This document shows, one piece after another, positions 7,888 to 16,870 of a stretch of DNA of 64,000 nucleotides (within the stretch, counting starts at the first letter, position 1; each line of letters begins with the position of its first letter). Made by a program: the position numbers and the translations under genes. The notes beneath the pieces are model-generated. The model made no database searches. It saw only the letters and a program-made list of their open reading frames with translations, and was not told the DNA's origin. Source of the stretch: PALSA-607 sp036501485 (GTDB taxonomy: Bacteria > Actinomycetota > Actinomycetes > Acidothermales > Acidothermaceae); contig DASYAG010000111.1 of the NCBI GenBank assembly GCA_036501485.1, forward strand, positions 1-64,000. Direction: 5' to 3'.

Positions 7888-8688
7888 ATGAGCACACTTC
7901 GAGTTGCGTGGACACTAGAGCGGGCGGCCCTGCGCGGCCAGCTCGAATACCGGCTCAACTTCATCGTCAGCACCTTCATGGGCGTCGCATATCAGGGCAG
8001 CGGTTTCGCCTTCATCTACGTAGTGCTGCACAGCTTCCACACCATCGGCGGCTGGGACTTCAACGATCTCGCGTTCCTTTACTCGTTGCGCCTCCTCGCG
8101 CACGCGTGCTGCTACTTGCCCTTCAACCAGATCGACTTTCTCGACGTCACCATCCGCGAGGGGAAGTTCGACCGGTACCTCGTACGGCCGATGAACCCGC
8201 TGCTGCAGCTGATGACCAACAAGTTCCAGATCAATGCGGTCGGTGACGTCCTCACGGCGTCTGCCCTATTCGTCTACGCCGCGAGCATTGCGCACGTCGA
8301 CTTCTCACCGTTGCACATCGTGTATCTCGTGCTTGCCGTGATCGGTGGCGCGCTTGCCGAGTCAGGTTTCGTTCTCGCGGTGTCGTCACTCGCCTTTCGC
8401 TTTCTCGAGACGTGGGCCGCGGCGTTTCTCATCGACAACATCTACCTGATGTTCGGCTCGTACCCCATGAGGGTGTTCGGTGCGACGACCGCGTGGATCA
8501 TGACCTGGATCATTCCGGTCGCGTTCGTCGCGTACATCCCGGCGTCCGTCTTGCTGAACCGCACCAACGGCTTGCACATCGCTACCTTCGTTGCCTACGG
8601 CGCCCCCGTGATCGGCCTGCTCTGGTTCATCGCGGGCTACCAGGTCTGGCGCTTCCAGGTGCGGCATTATCAGAGTTCCGGCAGTTGA
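7888..8688 (+). CDS. ABC-2 exporter permease, second subunit
   Basis: A 266-residue membrane protein, partner of the preceding permease, with about six membrane helices and the signature VTIREGKFDRYLVRPMNPL near residue 93, which matches the REGxFDxxLxRP motif shared by both permeases of this exporter class. ATG at 7888 lies seven bases after the previous stop and is preceded by a GGCGGATGAG stretch. The amidohydrolase gene follows 14 bases later on the same strand and may be co-transcribed. Confidence 0.85.
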   Translation: MSTLRVAWTLERAALRGQLEYRLNFIVSTFMGVAYQGSGFAFIYVVLHSFHTIGGWDFNDLAFLYSLRLLAHACCYLPFNQIDFLDVTIREGKFDRYLVRPMNPLLQLMTNKFQINAVGDVLTASALFVYAASIAHVDFSPLHIVYLVLAVIGGALAESGFVLAVSSLAFRFLETWAAAFLIDNIYLMFGSYPMRVFGATTAWIMTWIIPVAFVAYIPASVLLNRTNGLHIATFVAYGAPVIGLLWFIAGYQVWRFQVRHYQSSGS

Positions 8689-8702
8689 CCCTAGGAGCAC
8701 CC

Positions 8703-9752
8703 GTGAGCGCCTTGCACGTGCGTGGCGTTGCGCTTCCCGGCGATGAACTCGTCAACCTTTACATGGACGGCGACGCGATCACTCTCGAGCGGTTGCCGGA
8801 CGCCGAGACGGTGGCGGACGGCGGTTGGCTTCTGCCCGGCCTCGTCGACGTCCATTCCCATCCCGGCTCAAGGCACCCCGCTGGACCACTGGACGACGAC
8901 ACGCTGCGGGCTGACGCAGCGGCCGACGTCGATGCAGGCATCACGTTGCTGCGCAGCCCTGGATTGGCCGGTCCAGTGCCGCAGTGGTTTCGCGACGACC
9001 CGCTGATGCCGCGCATCATCTCCGCCGGCGCGTGGCTGGCCAGCGGAAAGCGCTTCTTCGACCACGCCGGCCGGAAAGTCAAGGAAGTCGAACTCGCGGA
9101 CGCCGCCGTTGAGGAAGCCCGTGCCAATGATGGCTGGTGCAAGATCATCGGGGATTGGGACCGCACCGATAAGGCCGTTCCACTTGAGATCATGCGGGAG
9201 ATTGTGCGGGCAGTTCATGGCGTGGGCGCGCGAGTTGCGGTGCATTGTCAGAACGCAGATGGTTGCTACGCAGCCGTCGAGGCGGGTGTCGACAGCCTTG
9301 AGCACGGTATGCACCTCGACCCCGCGCTGCTCGACACAATGGCGGCGCGCGGCATTGCATGGGTACCAACGCTCACGCCGTTCGCATCGAACGTCGAGTT
9401 CGTCCGCGCACGCCCGGCCGGCCCCCGTCGGGACTGGTTCGTCGGCGGCTACGAAGACGCGCGGGCCATGATTCGCGACGCCCACGATGCTGGCGTGGTC
9501 GTGCTCGCCGGCACCGACACTGGCCCCGACTATCAGATCCCTGGAGAGATCCGGCTGCTCGCTGCGTCCGGGCTCCCAGTGGAGGCCGCCATCGGGGCCG
9601 GGTCATGGACCGCACGCGACTTCCTCGGTATCGGCAGCCTTTGCGAAGGCGCGCCCGCGGACATCGCTGTGTACGAGGAGGATCCTCGCAACAACCTCGA
9701 TGTGCTCGATCGCCCAACGCGCATCATCATGCGCGGCGTCGTCGTCCGGTAA
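8703..9752 (+). CDS. metal-dependent amidohydrolase (imidazolonepropionase-like)
   Basis: A 349-residue cyclic amidohydrolase. Metal ligands are visible in order: VDVHSHPG (HxH, residues about 47-51), a candidate carboxylated lysine in CKIIGDWD (about 143), a histidine in VAVHCQNA (about 181), EHGMH (about 201) and the catalytic aspartate in AGTDTGPD (about 273). It belongs to the broad imidazolonepropionase/prolidase-like group; the substrate is unknown. The frame runs back into the permease gene, but GTG at 8703 has TAGGAG six bases upstream and gives the normal length. The short N-terminal urease-like beta domain is present (VALPGDELVNLYMDGD). Confidence 0.82.
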   Translation: MSALHVRGVALPGDELVNLYMDGDAITLERLPDAETVADGGWLLPGLVDVHSHPGSRHPAGPLDDDTLRADAAADVDAGITLLRSPGLAGPVPQWFRDDPLMPRIISAGAWLASGKRFFDHAGRKVKEVELADAAVEEARANDGWCKIIGDWDRTDKAVPLEIMREIVRAVHGVGARVAVHCQNADGCYAAVEAGVDSLEHGMHLDPALLDTMAARGIAWVPTLTPFASNVEFVRARPAGPRRDWFVGGYEDARAMIRDAHDAGVVVLAGTDTGPDYQIPGEIRLLAASGLPVEAAIGAGSWTARDFLGIGSLCEGAPADIAVYEEDPRNNLDVLDRPTRIIMRGVVVR

Positions 9753-9850
9753 CCCCGCCAGATTGCGACGGACTGCACAGTTCGCCGCCTGCATTCACAC
9801 CACCGGCGATAGATCCGTTCAACGTCGGTGCGGTCGCCTACGTTGGGTCA

Positions 9851-10903
9851 ATGGCATTGCGTGGGCGACGGGGGGCGCTGTTAGCGACGCTGCTTGCCGC
9901 CTTGTTGGTGGGTTGTCGGACCGCCGGCCCAACGGCGCCTTCCGGTACCAACGCCAGCCCCTCGACGTCCGGCTCCATCGCTGCCGTCAGCACGACTGCC
10001 GGCCAACTGAGCCTGCTTGTCGAGCCCGATCAAGGCATGGCACCGATCTACGCGCTGATCGCGTCTGCCCGCAAGTCGATCGACCTCACGATGTACGAAC
10101 TCGTCGACACCGACGCCGATCTCGCACTCGAGTTGGCAGCTGGTCGCGGCGTCAACGTGAGGGTGTTGCTTGACGTCAACCGGGAGAAGGCCGCCAACCA
10201 AGCGGCGTTCACTGAGCTCACGGATATGCGCGTGCACGTCGCATGGGCCGACACACGCTACGCCGCGACACACCAGAAGACGCTCGTCATAGACGGCTCC
10301 GTGGCAGCCGTGATGACGCTGAACATGACGAGCCGCTACTACTCGTCGACCCGCGACTTCGCCGTCGTCGACCGGAACCGAACCGATGTCGCCGCCATCG
10401 AGCAGGCGTTCAACGCCGACTACGCACACACGCGTATCACCGCGTCGCCCGCGGCCGACCTGGTGTGGAGCCCGAATCAATCACAGCCCGCACTACTTGC
10501 GCTCATCAACTCGGCGACGTCAAGCCTCCTGATCGAGAACGAGGAGATGGCCGACAAGCCGGTGACCGCCGCGCTGGTCAGTGCGGCTCGCCGCGGCGTC
10601 CACGTTGTGGTCGTCATGACCGACCAGACCGATTGGCACTCTGCGTTCGCCACGCTGGTAGCCGCACACGCCGTCGTCCGCGTCTATGCCTCTAACGCAT
10701 CGCTCTACATCCACGCGAAAGTCGTCATAGCGGACGCCGGAACCCCTCATCAGCGGGCGTTCGTCGGATCCGAGAACTTCTCCAACGCCTCGCTGAACTC
10801 GAACCGCGAACTCGGGATCGAGACGACCGATCCCGGAGTCGTCAGCGGCCTGGCGGCCACGCTCAACTCCGACGCTGTGGGCGCAGAAACCTGGCGATCG
10901 TAG
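9851..10903 (+). CDS. phospholipase D-like lipoprotein
   Basis: A 350-residue protein with a signal peptide and lipobox (LLAALLVGC, Cys at about 22), a Ser/Thr/Pro linker to about residue 60, then two HKD-type half-sites. The first reads THQKTLVIDGSVAAVMTLN near residue 140; the second reads IHAKVVIAD followed by FVGSENFS near residues 287-307. Both match the HxKx4D...GSxN pattern of the phospholipase D superfamily, which hydrolyses phosphodiesters in phospholipids or nucleic acids. Being anchored outside the membrane, it could act on lipids or extracellular DNA. ATG at 9851 is chosen over the long upstream frame because it starts the signal peptide. Confidence 0.83.
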   Translation: MALRGRRGALLATLLAALLVGCRTAGPTAPSGTNASPSTSGSIAAVSTTAGQLSLLVEPDQGMAPIYALIASARKSIDLTMYELVDTDADLALELAAGRGVNVRVLLDVNREKAANQAAFTELTDMRVHVAWADTRYAATHQKTLVIDGSVAAVMTLNMTSRYYSSTRDFAVVDRNRTDVAAIEQAFNADYAHTRITASPAADLVWSPNQSQPALLALINSATSSLLIENEEMADKPVTAALVSAARRGVHVVVVMTDQTDWHSAFATLVAAHAVVRVYASNASLYIHAKVVIADAGTPHQRAFVGSENFSNASLNSNRELGIETTDPGVVSGLAATLNSDAVGAETWRS

Positions 10904-11049
10904 GTCGCGACTTCGCCGACCGCCGGGCGGCGGCCGCGCCTCAACCTTTGTACATCGCCGTCGATGCTTAGCCGGGCGCGGTTCGCCCTAATGAGTTCCA
11001 CCACGCCCGTTCACCCTTTGACAGCGGTCATCCAACCGGAGGGCATCAC

Positions 11050-12522
11050 GTGAGCTGGTCTGTCGCAGCCGTCTCCGGTGCTGTGCTGGTTGTCGTGTTC
11101 TGGGCGATCGCTGTCGTTCGAACACGATCCCGCTCAGACGCGGCACTCCTCAAGAGCGTGCGCCGGCTGGCCGAGGGCGATCTGCTTGCCACAATTGCCG
11201 TGCCTCGCAATGGCGCGCCTCGTGAACTCGCCACGCTGCTCCAGGCTCTCGCCGGTCGGCTGTCGGTGACGTTGACACAAGTCGAGGTTGCCAAGGCCCG
11301 TCTGGAAGCCGGCTGGCGCGACATCGACGAGATGGCCTGGCAGAGCCTCGACGGGACGGAAACGACCGCAGCACGTGCATCATCGGCTGCGCGATCGGCC
11401 GATGGCATTTCTGCGAACCTGCACCTAATCGCCGCAGCGACGGAGGAGCTCGCCGAGACCATTCAGGCCGTTGCGCAGCACGCCACGGAGGCGTCGAACG
11501 TCGCGTCAGCCGCAACCGCAGAGGTGGGCGCTGCGAACAGCACAGTCTCAGAACTTGCAACCGCGTCGCGCCACATCGAAGAGGTCCTTCACTTCATCGG
11601 CATGATCGCAACTCAGACGCACATGCTCTCGCTGAATGCGACGATCGAGGCTGCGCGAGCTGGCTCAGCCGGCGCCGGGTTCGCCGTCGTTGCCGACGAG
11701 GTGAAGGCGCTCTCCCAGCAGACCGGCGCCGCAACCGACAACGTCAGCGCCTCAGTGGTCGCCGTCCAGAGCGGCGCCGTACAGGCAGCGGAAGCGATGG
11801 ATCGCGTGACCGCAACGATCTCGCGGGTGAACGACAACCAGCAGGGGATCGCATCGGCCGTAGAGCAACAGACGGCCACCACGCGAGACATCGGGCGCAA
11901 CGCCAGCGATGCAGCAATCGGAGCCACCGACCTTGCGGGTGACGTCGCCGCCCTAGTCGCCAACATTCGACTCACCGCCTACACCGGAGCGCACGCCCGC
12001 AGCGTCGCGGCCGAGCTTGCGGAACTGGAATCGGAGCTCGGCTCCGTCGTTTCCGGCTACCAATTCAACCGAGTCGCGGTTGAAGCGGCTGCGCCCACTG
12101 CGGCTCGAACCGCCATCACCGTGGGGAGCGTGACAACCATCCACCACGATGTCGTCGGCTCTGGGCTCGGGCAGATCGAATACACCCAGAACTGGCGGCA
12201 TTCGTCGGCGAACCTCGAGAGCGCCCGAAGCGATGCTTATTGCGGCATGCCTGGCGACACAGCGACCGTACGATTCGTCGGCACGAAGATTCGGTACTTC
12301 GGCGGCCCGGAATCCAACCGCGGGATGATCGCGGTGTCCGTCGACGGTGGACCAGAATCCGTGGTCGACCAGTACGGCACGACCCGCGAGCGAAAGCTCT
12401 TCTGGGAGTCCCCAACGCTGCCAAGGGGAGAGCACACTCTGGTGGTGCGAGTAACCGGTGACCAGAACCCGCTCTCGCGCTACATCTGGGTGACCTTGGA
12501 GTGCGTCGAGATCGACGCGTAG
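11050..12522 (+). CDS. methyl-accepting chemotaxis-type protein with a C-terminal beta-sandwich (CBM-like) domain
   Basis: A 490-residue protein. Residues 3-22 form one membrane segment; about 35-90 look like a short HAMP-like linker; about 95-330 are the coiled-coil signalling domain, with the hairpin tip QTHMLSLNATIEAARAG near residue 200. After a linker, residues about 355-490 form a non-helical domain with WRHSS, TKIRYFGGPESNRG and LPRGEHTLVVRVTG segments, resembling the galactose-binding/CBM-like sandwiches usually found in secreted glycosidases. There is no periplasmic sensor loop, so this C-terminal module should be cytoplasmic unless topology is reversed. GTG at 11050 is the start. 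No other che gene is nearby. Confidence 0.8.
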   Translation: MSWSVAAVSGAVLVVVFWAIAVVRTRSRSDAALLKSVRRLAEGDLLATIAVPRNGAPRELATLLQALAGRLSVTLTQVEVAKARLEAGWRDIDEMAWQSLDGTETTAARASSAARSADGISANLHLIAAATEELAETIQAVAQHATEASNVASAATAEVGAANSTVSELATASRHIEEVLHFIGMIATQTHMLSLNATIEAARAGSAGAGFAVVADEVKALSQQTGAATDNVSASVVAVQSGAVQAAEAMDRVTATISRVNDNQQGIASAVEQQTATTRDIGRNASDAAIGATDLAGDVAALVANIRLTAYTGAHARSVAAELAELESELGSVVSGYQFNRVAVEAAAPTAARTAITVGSVTTIHHDVVGSGLGQIEYTQNWRHSSANLESARSDAYCGMPGDTATVRFVGTKIRYFGGPESNRGMIAVSVDGGPESVVDQYGTTRERKLFWESPTLPRGEHTLVVRVTGDQNPLSRYIWVTLECVEIDA

Positions 12523-12577
12523 TTCCGGCTGGGAGAGGCTCCCGACGTCAGCGGCCCGCGTTCGGTAGTTTTAACGC

Positions 12578-12952
12578 ATGGACGAGAACCGGGCACATCG
12601 AGTCGTCGACGCCCTGCGGGCACGAGGCATCGACGCACGCACCTCGAAAGAGGGCGTTTACCAGTTCGGCGTGCGGGTCGCGCTCTCAGATGCCCGCGAG
12701 GCAGTCTGGGATTCCGACGACACCGCTGAGCTCGAGGCCCAGGTCATGCGTGACGGCATGCTCGTCGGGTTCGTCCCGGTGATCGAGGGGTCGGCCGACT
12801 TCGACGAGGCCCAGATCATCGACGCCATCGCTAACACCGACTACGACCAGCCGATCGCCCACCGTGCGGCGAAACCCGCCCCCGTCGCGCCCGCGCTCGA
12901 ACCCGAAGGCGGCGTGTTCCGCCGCTTCCTCGGCGGGTTTCGCACCGGCTGA
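12578..12952 (+). CDS. small conserved-looking protein of unknown function
   Basis: A 124-residue acidic protein starting at an ATG 55 bases after the chemoreceptor gene. It has an N-terminal alpha/beta-looking part (HRVVDALRARGIDARTSKEG, then QFGVRVALSD), an acidic middle (DFDEAQIIDAIANTDYD), an Ala/Pro linker, and a C-terminal amphipathic GGVFRRFLGGF tail that could touch a membrane. I do not recognise a family. Codon use and third-position GC fit a real gene. It lies between two chemoreceptor-like genes on the same strand, but co-function is only a guess. Confidence 0.55.
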   Translation: MDENRAHRVVDALRARGIDARTSKEGVYQFGVRVALSDAREAVWDSDDTAELEAQVMRDGMLVGFVPVIEGSADFDEAQIIDAIANTDYDQPIAHRAAKPAPVAPALEPEGGVFRRFLGGFRTG

Positions 12953-13022
12953 GGTGCTCGGCCAACTAAAGGCGGCCCCCCGACGTCCGATACGAACGTG
13001 ACGAATCGTCGATTCGGATCGC

Positions 13023-14903
13023 GTGCCTGTCGATCCGTGCCCAGATTGGCCACGTGCAGCGATGGAGCAAGAACAAGGCCAGCTCGAGGACACCCCCGTC
13101 ACTGACGGCGTGCGGTGGGCTCACTACGCCGCCGCCTTGCTGGTATCCGCGTACTTCGTTTCGGTCGCACTCCGGCACGCCGGCTCGTACGTCGCCCCGA
13201 TCGATGGCTGGGGAGTTGACCTCTTCGAGGTCGCGGTCGGCATCCTGTGCATGCTCCGCTACTGGCACGGGTCGTGGCGGCGGATGCGGTCGGTGGTTGC
13301 GTACTTCCCGCTGGTTTTGGGTGCAGCGTGCATCAGTTGGGGCTTCGGCGACACCGCGCTCACAATCGAGTCGCTCGGTGGACGGACACCCCCAACACCG
13401 TCAGCCGCGGACGGCTTCGGCCTGATGTTCTTCCCGTTGTGTTACGTGGCCTTCGTGCTGTTGCTGCGCGGCGAATCCAAACGCGCCGAGATCACTCCTT
13501 GGCTCGACCGGGCCATCGCGGCACTCGGGTTCGCTTCTGTTGCGGCTGCGTTCGCTCTGCAGCCAGTGCTCCACGCAGTCGGCGGCTGGTCGTTGGCGAC
13601 AGCGACAGGCATCGCGTATCCGGTAGGTGACCTGCTGCTTCTCGGCGTCGTCGCGGGCGGCTTCACCACAGCCTCCCGCGCGCAAAAGAGCGTCCTTTTG
13701 GTCCTTGGCCTCGCGCAGGTCGTCAACTTCGCCGGCGACATGTATGCGCTCGTGCAGCCCGACAGCACGATCGGCAACTTGGCGAACTCGCTCGCGTGGC
13801 CCATCTCCATCTTGATGTTCTCGGCGGCAGCCTGGATGCAGCCGGCCAACGCGCGGAGCACGAGCAAGGTTCGGGCTGGCGGCTTCGTGTTGCCTGGCCT
13901 CGGCGCAGTTGCGAGCCTCGTCATCTTGGCTTGCGCCAGTTTCGGCACTGTCGGCAAAGGCGCCGTCGGGCTCGCGACAGCGACCCTCGTGGTGGCCGGC
14001 ACTCGGCTGACTCTCACCGTGCGAAAGGCACAGGCCGTCAACGACGAGCGGCAGCAAGCGATGACCGACCGCCAGGCGGTGCTGCTGACCGTGCTCAACG
14101 AGGTTGCCCGCAATGCGGAAATGCTCACCGCAGCGTCGGAACGGCTCACGACGACCGCCACCAGGCTGAGCACCGGCGCTGACCAGGCGTCTTCACAGGC
14201 AGACGTCGTCGCCAACGCAAGCCGGCTCATCGGAGCGAGCACGCAGTCAGTCGCGTCCGGCGCCGAGCAGATGACTGCATCGATCGCGGAGATCGCCCGC
14301 AACGCAGCAGACGCCGCGATGGCCGGCGAAGAAGCGATGCGCGAGACCGAGCAGACGAACACGACGATCAGCAAGTTGGCCGCGTCATCGGTAGCGATTG
14401 GGAACGTGGTCAACGTCATCACCACGATCGCCCAGCAGACCAACCTGCTGGCGCTGAACGCCACGATCGAAGCTGCACGAGCCGGTGAAGCAGGCCGCGG
14501 TTTCGCCGTCGTGGCTGGCGAGGTAAAGGAGTTGGCAGCTGAGACCGCCAAAGCCACCGAGTCGATCAGTTCGATGATCCGCGGAATCCAGGGCGAGACC
14601 GCCCACTCCGTCGAGGCCATCGGCAGAATCAGTCAGACGATCGCGCGCATCAACGAGATCCAGAACTCCATCGCGTCGGCCGTCGAGGAGCAGAGCGCGA
14701 CGACCATCCAGGTCACGCAAACGGTGAATGAAGTCTCCGACGGCGCCGACCAGATCAGCCGTCACATCTCCGTCGCGGCCGAGACCGCACGCGGCACCGC
14801 GGGCGGCGCCAACGACACGCTCGCGGCGGCCTCGGAGCTGGCCACGATGGCGGCCACGCTGCGAAATATCGTCGCGGAGTTTGGCTCGCTGTCACGCGCG
14901 TGA
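13023..14903 (+). CDS. methyl-accepting chemotaxis-type protein with multi-pass membrane sensor
   Basis: A 626-residue protein. Residues about 30-300 contain roughly eight or nine hydrophobic segments (for example YAAALLVSAYFVSVAL and LLLGVVAGGF), and residues about 330-626 are a coiled-coil chemoreceptor signalling domain with tip QTNLLALNATIEAARAGEAG. The membrane part resembles an integral sensor rather than the usual two-helix periplasmic sensor, and no HAMP domain is evident. GTG at 13023 opens the frame; ATG at 13062 is an alternative start, and neither has a strong ribosome-binding site. The stop at 14901-14903 is followed at once by a tandem repeat. No kinase CheA or motor gene is in the window. 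Confidence 0.8.
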   Translation: MPVDPCPDWPRAAMEQEQGQLEDTPVTDGVRWAHYAAALLVSAYFVSVALRHAGSYVAPIDGWGVDLFEVAVGILCMLRYWHGSWRRMRSVVAYFPLVLGAACISWGFGDTALTIESLGGRTPPTPSAADGFGLMFFPLCYVAFVLLLRGESKRAEITPWLDRAIAALGFASVAAAFALQPVLHAVGGWSLATATGIAYPVGDLLLLGVVAGGFTTASRAQKSVLLVLGLAQVVNFAGDMYALVQPDSTIGNLANSLAWPISILMFSAAAWMQPANARSTSKVRAGGFVLPGLGAVASLVILACASFGTVGKGAVGLATATLVVAGTRLTLTVRKAQAVNDERQQAMTDRQAVLLTVLNEVARNAEMLTAASERLTTTATRLSTGADQASSQADVVANASRLIGASTQSVASGAEQMTASIAEIARNAADAAMAGEEAMRETEQTNTTISKLAASSVAIGNVVNVITTIAQQTNLLALNATIEAARAGEAGRGFAVVAGEVKELAAETAKATESISSMIRGIQGETAHSVEAIGRISQTIARINEIQNSIASAVEEQSATTIQVTQTVNEVSDGADQISRHISVAAETARGTAGGANDTLAAASELATMAATLRNIVAEFGSLSRA

Positions 14904-14905
14904 CG

Positions 14906-14953
14906 CTTCAGTGCTGGTGAGCGTCAGTACTGGTGAGCGTCAGTACTGGTGAG
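14906..14953. repeat. 3 x 16-bp tandem repeat covering the 3' end of deoC
   Basis: Units lie at 14906-14921 (two mismatches), 14922-14937 and 14938-14953 (identical), with unit CGTCAGTACTGGTGAG. On the reverse strand the last unit encodes the final SHQY and the TGA stop (14940-14942) of deoC, so the other two copies repeat the gene's own end beyond its stop. It fills the gap between deoC and the convergent chemoreceptor gene. Confidence 0.85.
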
Positions 14954-15743
14954 AGTCGGCGCTGACTGCTTCCGCAACTGCTGCTTGCGCCGAGGGCACC
15001 CGCAGGTCTCCTATTGCGGCCCGTTCTTCGGCGTCAGCGAGCATGACGACTGTTGCGGTTGCCCCGAACCGGCTTACTCCGATCGCCACCATGGCGAGCA
15101 TCGTGTCGAGCGTTCGAACGCCGCCGGCGGCCTTGACCTGCATCGCAGGTCCGACCGAGTTGCGCATGAGAATGAGGTCTTCCATCGTCGCGCCAGTGGC
15201 CGCGAATCCGGTGCTCGTCTTCACGAAGTCAGCACCCGCCTCTTCGGTGAGATGGCACGCGGCTACTTTCTCGTCGTCTGTTAGGTAGGCGTTCTCGAAG
15301 ATCACCTTGACCAGCGCACCTCCAGTGGCAGCGACCTCGACGATCGCACGGATGTCGTTGGCAACGTAGGCATGATCACCGCCGCGCAATCGGCCAATGT
15401 TGATGACCATGTCGAGTTCGCGGGCGCCGTTGTCTAGCGCATTGCGCGCTTCGAAGGCCTTCGTCTCGATGGTGCTGCTGCCGTGCGGGAACCCAACGAC
15501 GGTGCCGACCAATACTTGGGTGCCAGCCAATACGCGACCAGCGTGGATGACATCGGCGGGCTTGCAGCACACGCTCTTGACCTCGTGCGTGGCCGCGATC
15601 TCGCAGCCGACGGTCACATCGTCAAGCGTTAGCTCCGGCCGCAGCAACGAGTGATCGATCATCGCGGCCACTTGCGCGACCGTGAGTTCGCCCCGCGGCG
15701 GGGTCGAGTAGTCCGGCGGTTGTCCTGGCCAGTCAGCGTCCAT
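14940..15743 (-). CDS. deoC: deoxyribose-phosphate aldolase
   Basis: A 267-residue class I aldolase that cleaves 2-deoxyribose 5-phosphate to glyceraldehyde 3-phosphate and acetaldehyde in deoxynucleoside catabolism. The Schiff-base lysine is K175 in VKTSTGF, the proton-relay lysine K204 in VKAAGGVRT, and the catalytic aspartate D111 in LDMVINIGRL. The N-terminal 25 residues precede the barrel and are longer than in the Escherichia coli enzyme; ATG at 15743 is accepted but a later start is possible. The C-terminus ends SHQY, encoded inside a tandem repeat unit. It lies 30 bases downstream of ychF on the same strand. Confidence 0.95.
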   Translation of the reverse strand: MDADWPGQPPDYSTPPRGELTVAQVAAMIDHSLLRPELTLDDVTVGCEIAATHEVKSVCCKPADVIHAGRVLAGTQVLVGTVVGFPHGSSTIETKAFEARNALDNGARELDMVINIGRLRGGDHAYVANDIRAIVEVAATGGALVKVIFENAYLTDDEKVAACHLTEEAGADFVKTSTGFAATGATMEDLILMRNSVGPAMQVKAAGGVRTLDTMLAMVAIGVSRFGATATVVMLADAEERAAIGDLRVPSAQAAVAEAVSADSHQY

Positions 15744-15773
15744 AACCCGATCCTCTCACTCGCAAGACAGCCG

Positions 15774-16859
15774 TCACACGTTGAAGCGGAACTCGACTAC
15801 GTCGCCGTCTGTCATTACGTAGTCCTTGCCTTCGATGCGCACCTTGCCTCGCGCTTTCGCCTCTAGCATCGAACCCGCGGCCATCAGGTCGTCGAACGCG
15901 ACAACCTCGGCTTTGATAAAGCCGCGCTGGAAATCGGTGTGGATGACGCCCGCTGCTTCAGGTGCAGTCGCACCCTTACGAATCGTCCACGCACGCGACT
16001 CTTTGGGCCCAGCCGTCAAGTACGTCTGCAAGCCCAGCGTCGAGAACCCAACGCGCGCCAGCGTCGCGAGCCCCGACTCGGTCTGGCCGATCGATTGCAA
16101 CAACTCGAGCGCCTCGTCGTCCGGCAATTCAATGAGCTCTGACTCGATTTTCGCGTCGACGAAGATGGCCTCCGCAGGTGCGACAAGTGAACGCAGCTCA
16201 GCCTTCAGCGGCTCGTTGCCCAGCTCCTCGTCGTCCATGTTGAAGACATAGAGAAACGGCTTCGACGTGAGCAGTTGGAGTTCGCGCAGTGGCTCGGGAT
16301 CAAGACCGGCGGCGAACACGGTCGTCCCTGAGTCCAGCACCTGCCCCGCGTGCTGCACAGCGGCGAGTGTCTCGGCGCGCGCCTTCGCCGCTGGGCCACC
16401 GAGTCGCGTCTCTTTCTCAAGACGCGGGAGTACCCGTTCGATCGTCTGAAGGTCGGCCAGGATCAGCTCGGTGTTGATGGTCTCGATGTCGTCCTTCGGG
16501 CTCACGCGGCCATCGACGTGCGCGACGTCGGGGTCCGTGAAGACCCGCGTTACCTGGCAGATCGCGTCGGACTCACGAATGTTCGCGAGGAACTTGTTGC
16601 CGAGTCCCTGACCCTCGGACGCGCCCTTCACCAGACCCGCGATGTCGACGAAACTCACCGTCGCCGGCACGATCTTCACCGAGTTGTAGAGGGCCGCCAA
16701 CGCGTTCAGCCGAGAATCGGGGACGCCGACCACGCCGACGTTCGGCTCGATTGTCGCGAACGGATAGTTCGCCGCGAGTATGTCGTTTTTCGTCAGCGCA
16801 TTGAACAGCGTCGACTTGCCAACGTTGGGCAGCCCGACGATGCCGATGGAAAGTGCCAC
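15774..16859 (-). CDS. ychF: redox-regulated ATPase YchF (Obg-like ATPase 1)
   Basis: A 361-residue P-loop protein with Walker A GLPNVGKST at residues 9-17 and the central FVDIAGLVKGASEGQGLGN switch region near residue 67. The NMDDEELG segment replaces the NKxD guanine-specificity motif, consistent with the ATP preference of this family. The C-terminal TGS domain (ESRAWTIRKG and the closing KDYVMTDGDVVEFRFNV) is complete. YchF binds ribosomes and responds to oxidative stress. GTG at 16859 is used because it gives the standard length. The gene is conserved near ispH and xseA in mycobacteria (Rv1112), matching its position here. Confidence 0.95.
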   Translation of the reverse strand: MALSIGIVGLPNVGKSTLFNALTKNDILAANYPFATIEPNVGVVGVPDSRLNALAALYNSVKIVPATVSFVDIAGLVKGASEGQGLGNKFLANIRESDAICQVTRVFTDPDVAHVDGRVSPKDDIETINTELILADLQTIERVLPRLEKETRLGGPAAKARAETLAAVQHAGQVLDSGTTVFAAGLDPEPLRELQLLTSKPFLYVFNMDDEELGNEPLKAELRSLVAPAEAIFVDAKIESELIELPDDEALELLQSIGQTESGLATLARVGFSTLGLQTYLTAGPKESRAWTIRKGATAPEAAGVIHTDFQRGFIKAEVVAFDDLMAAGSMLEAKARGKVRIEGKDYVMTDGDVVEFRFNV

Positions 16860-16870
16860 AACCGGCGAGT

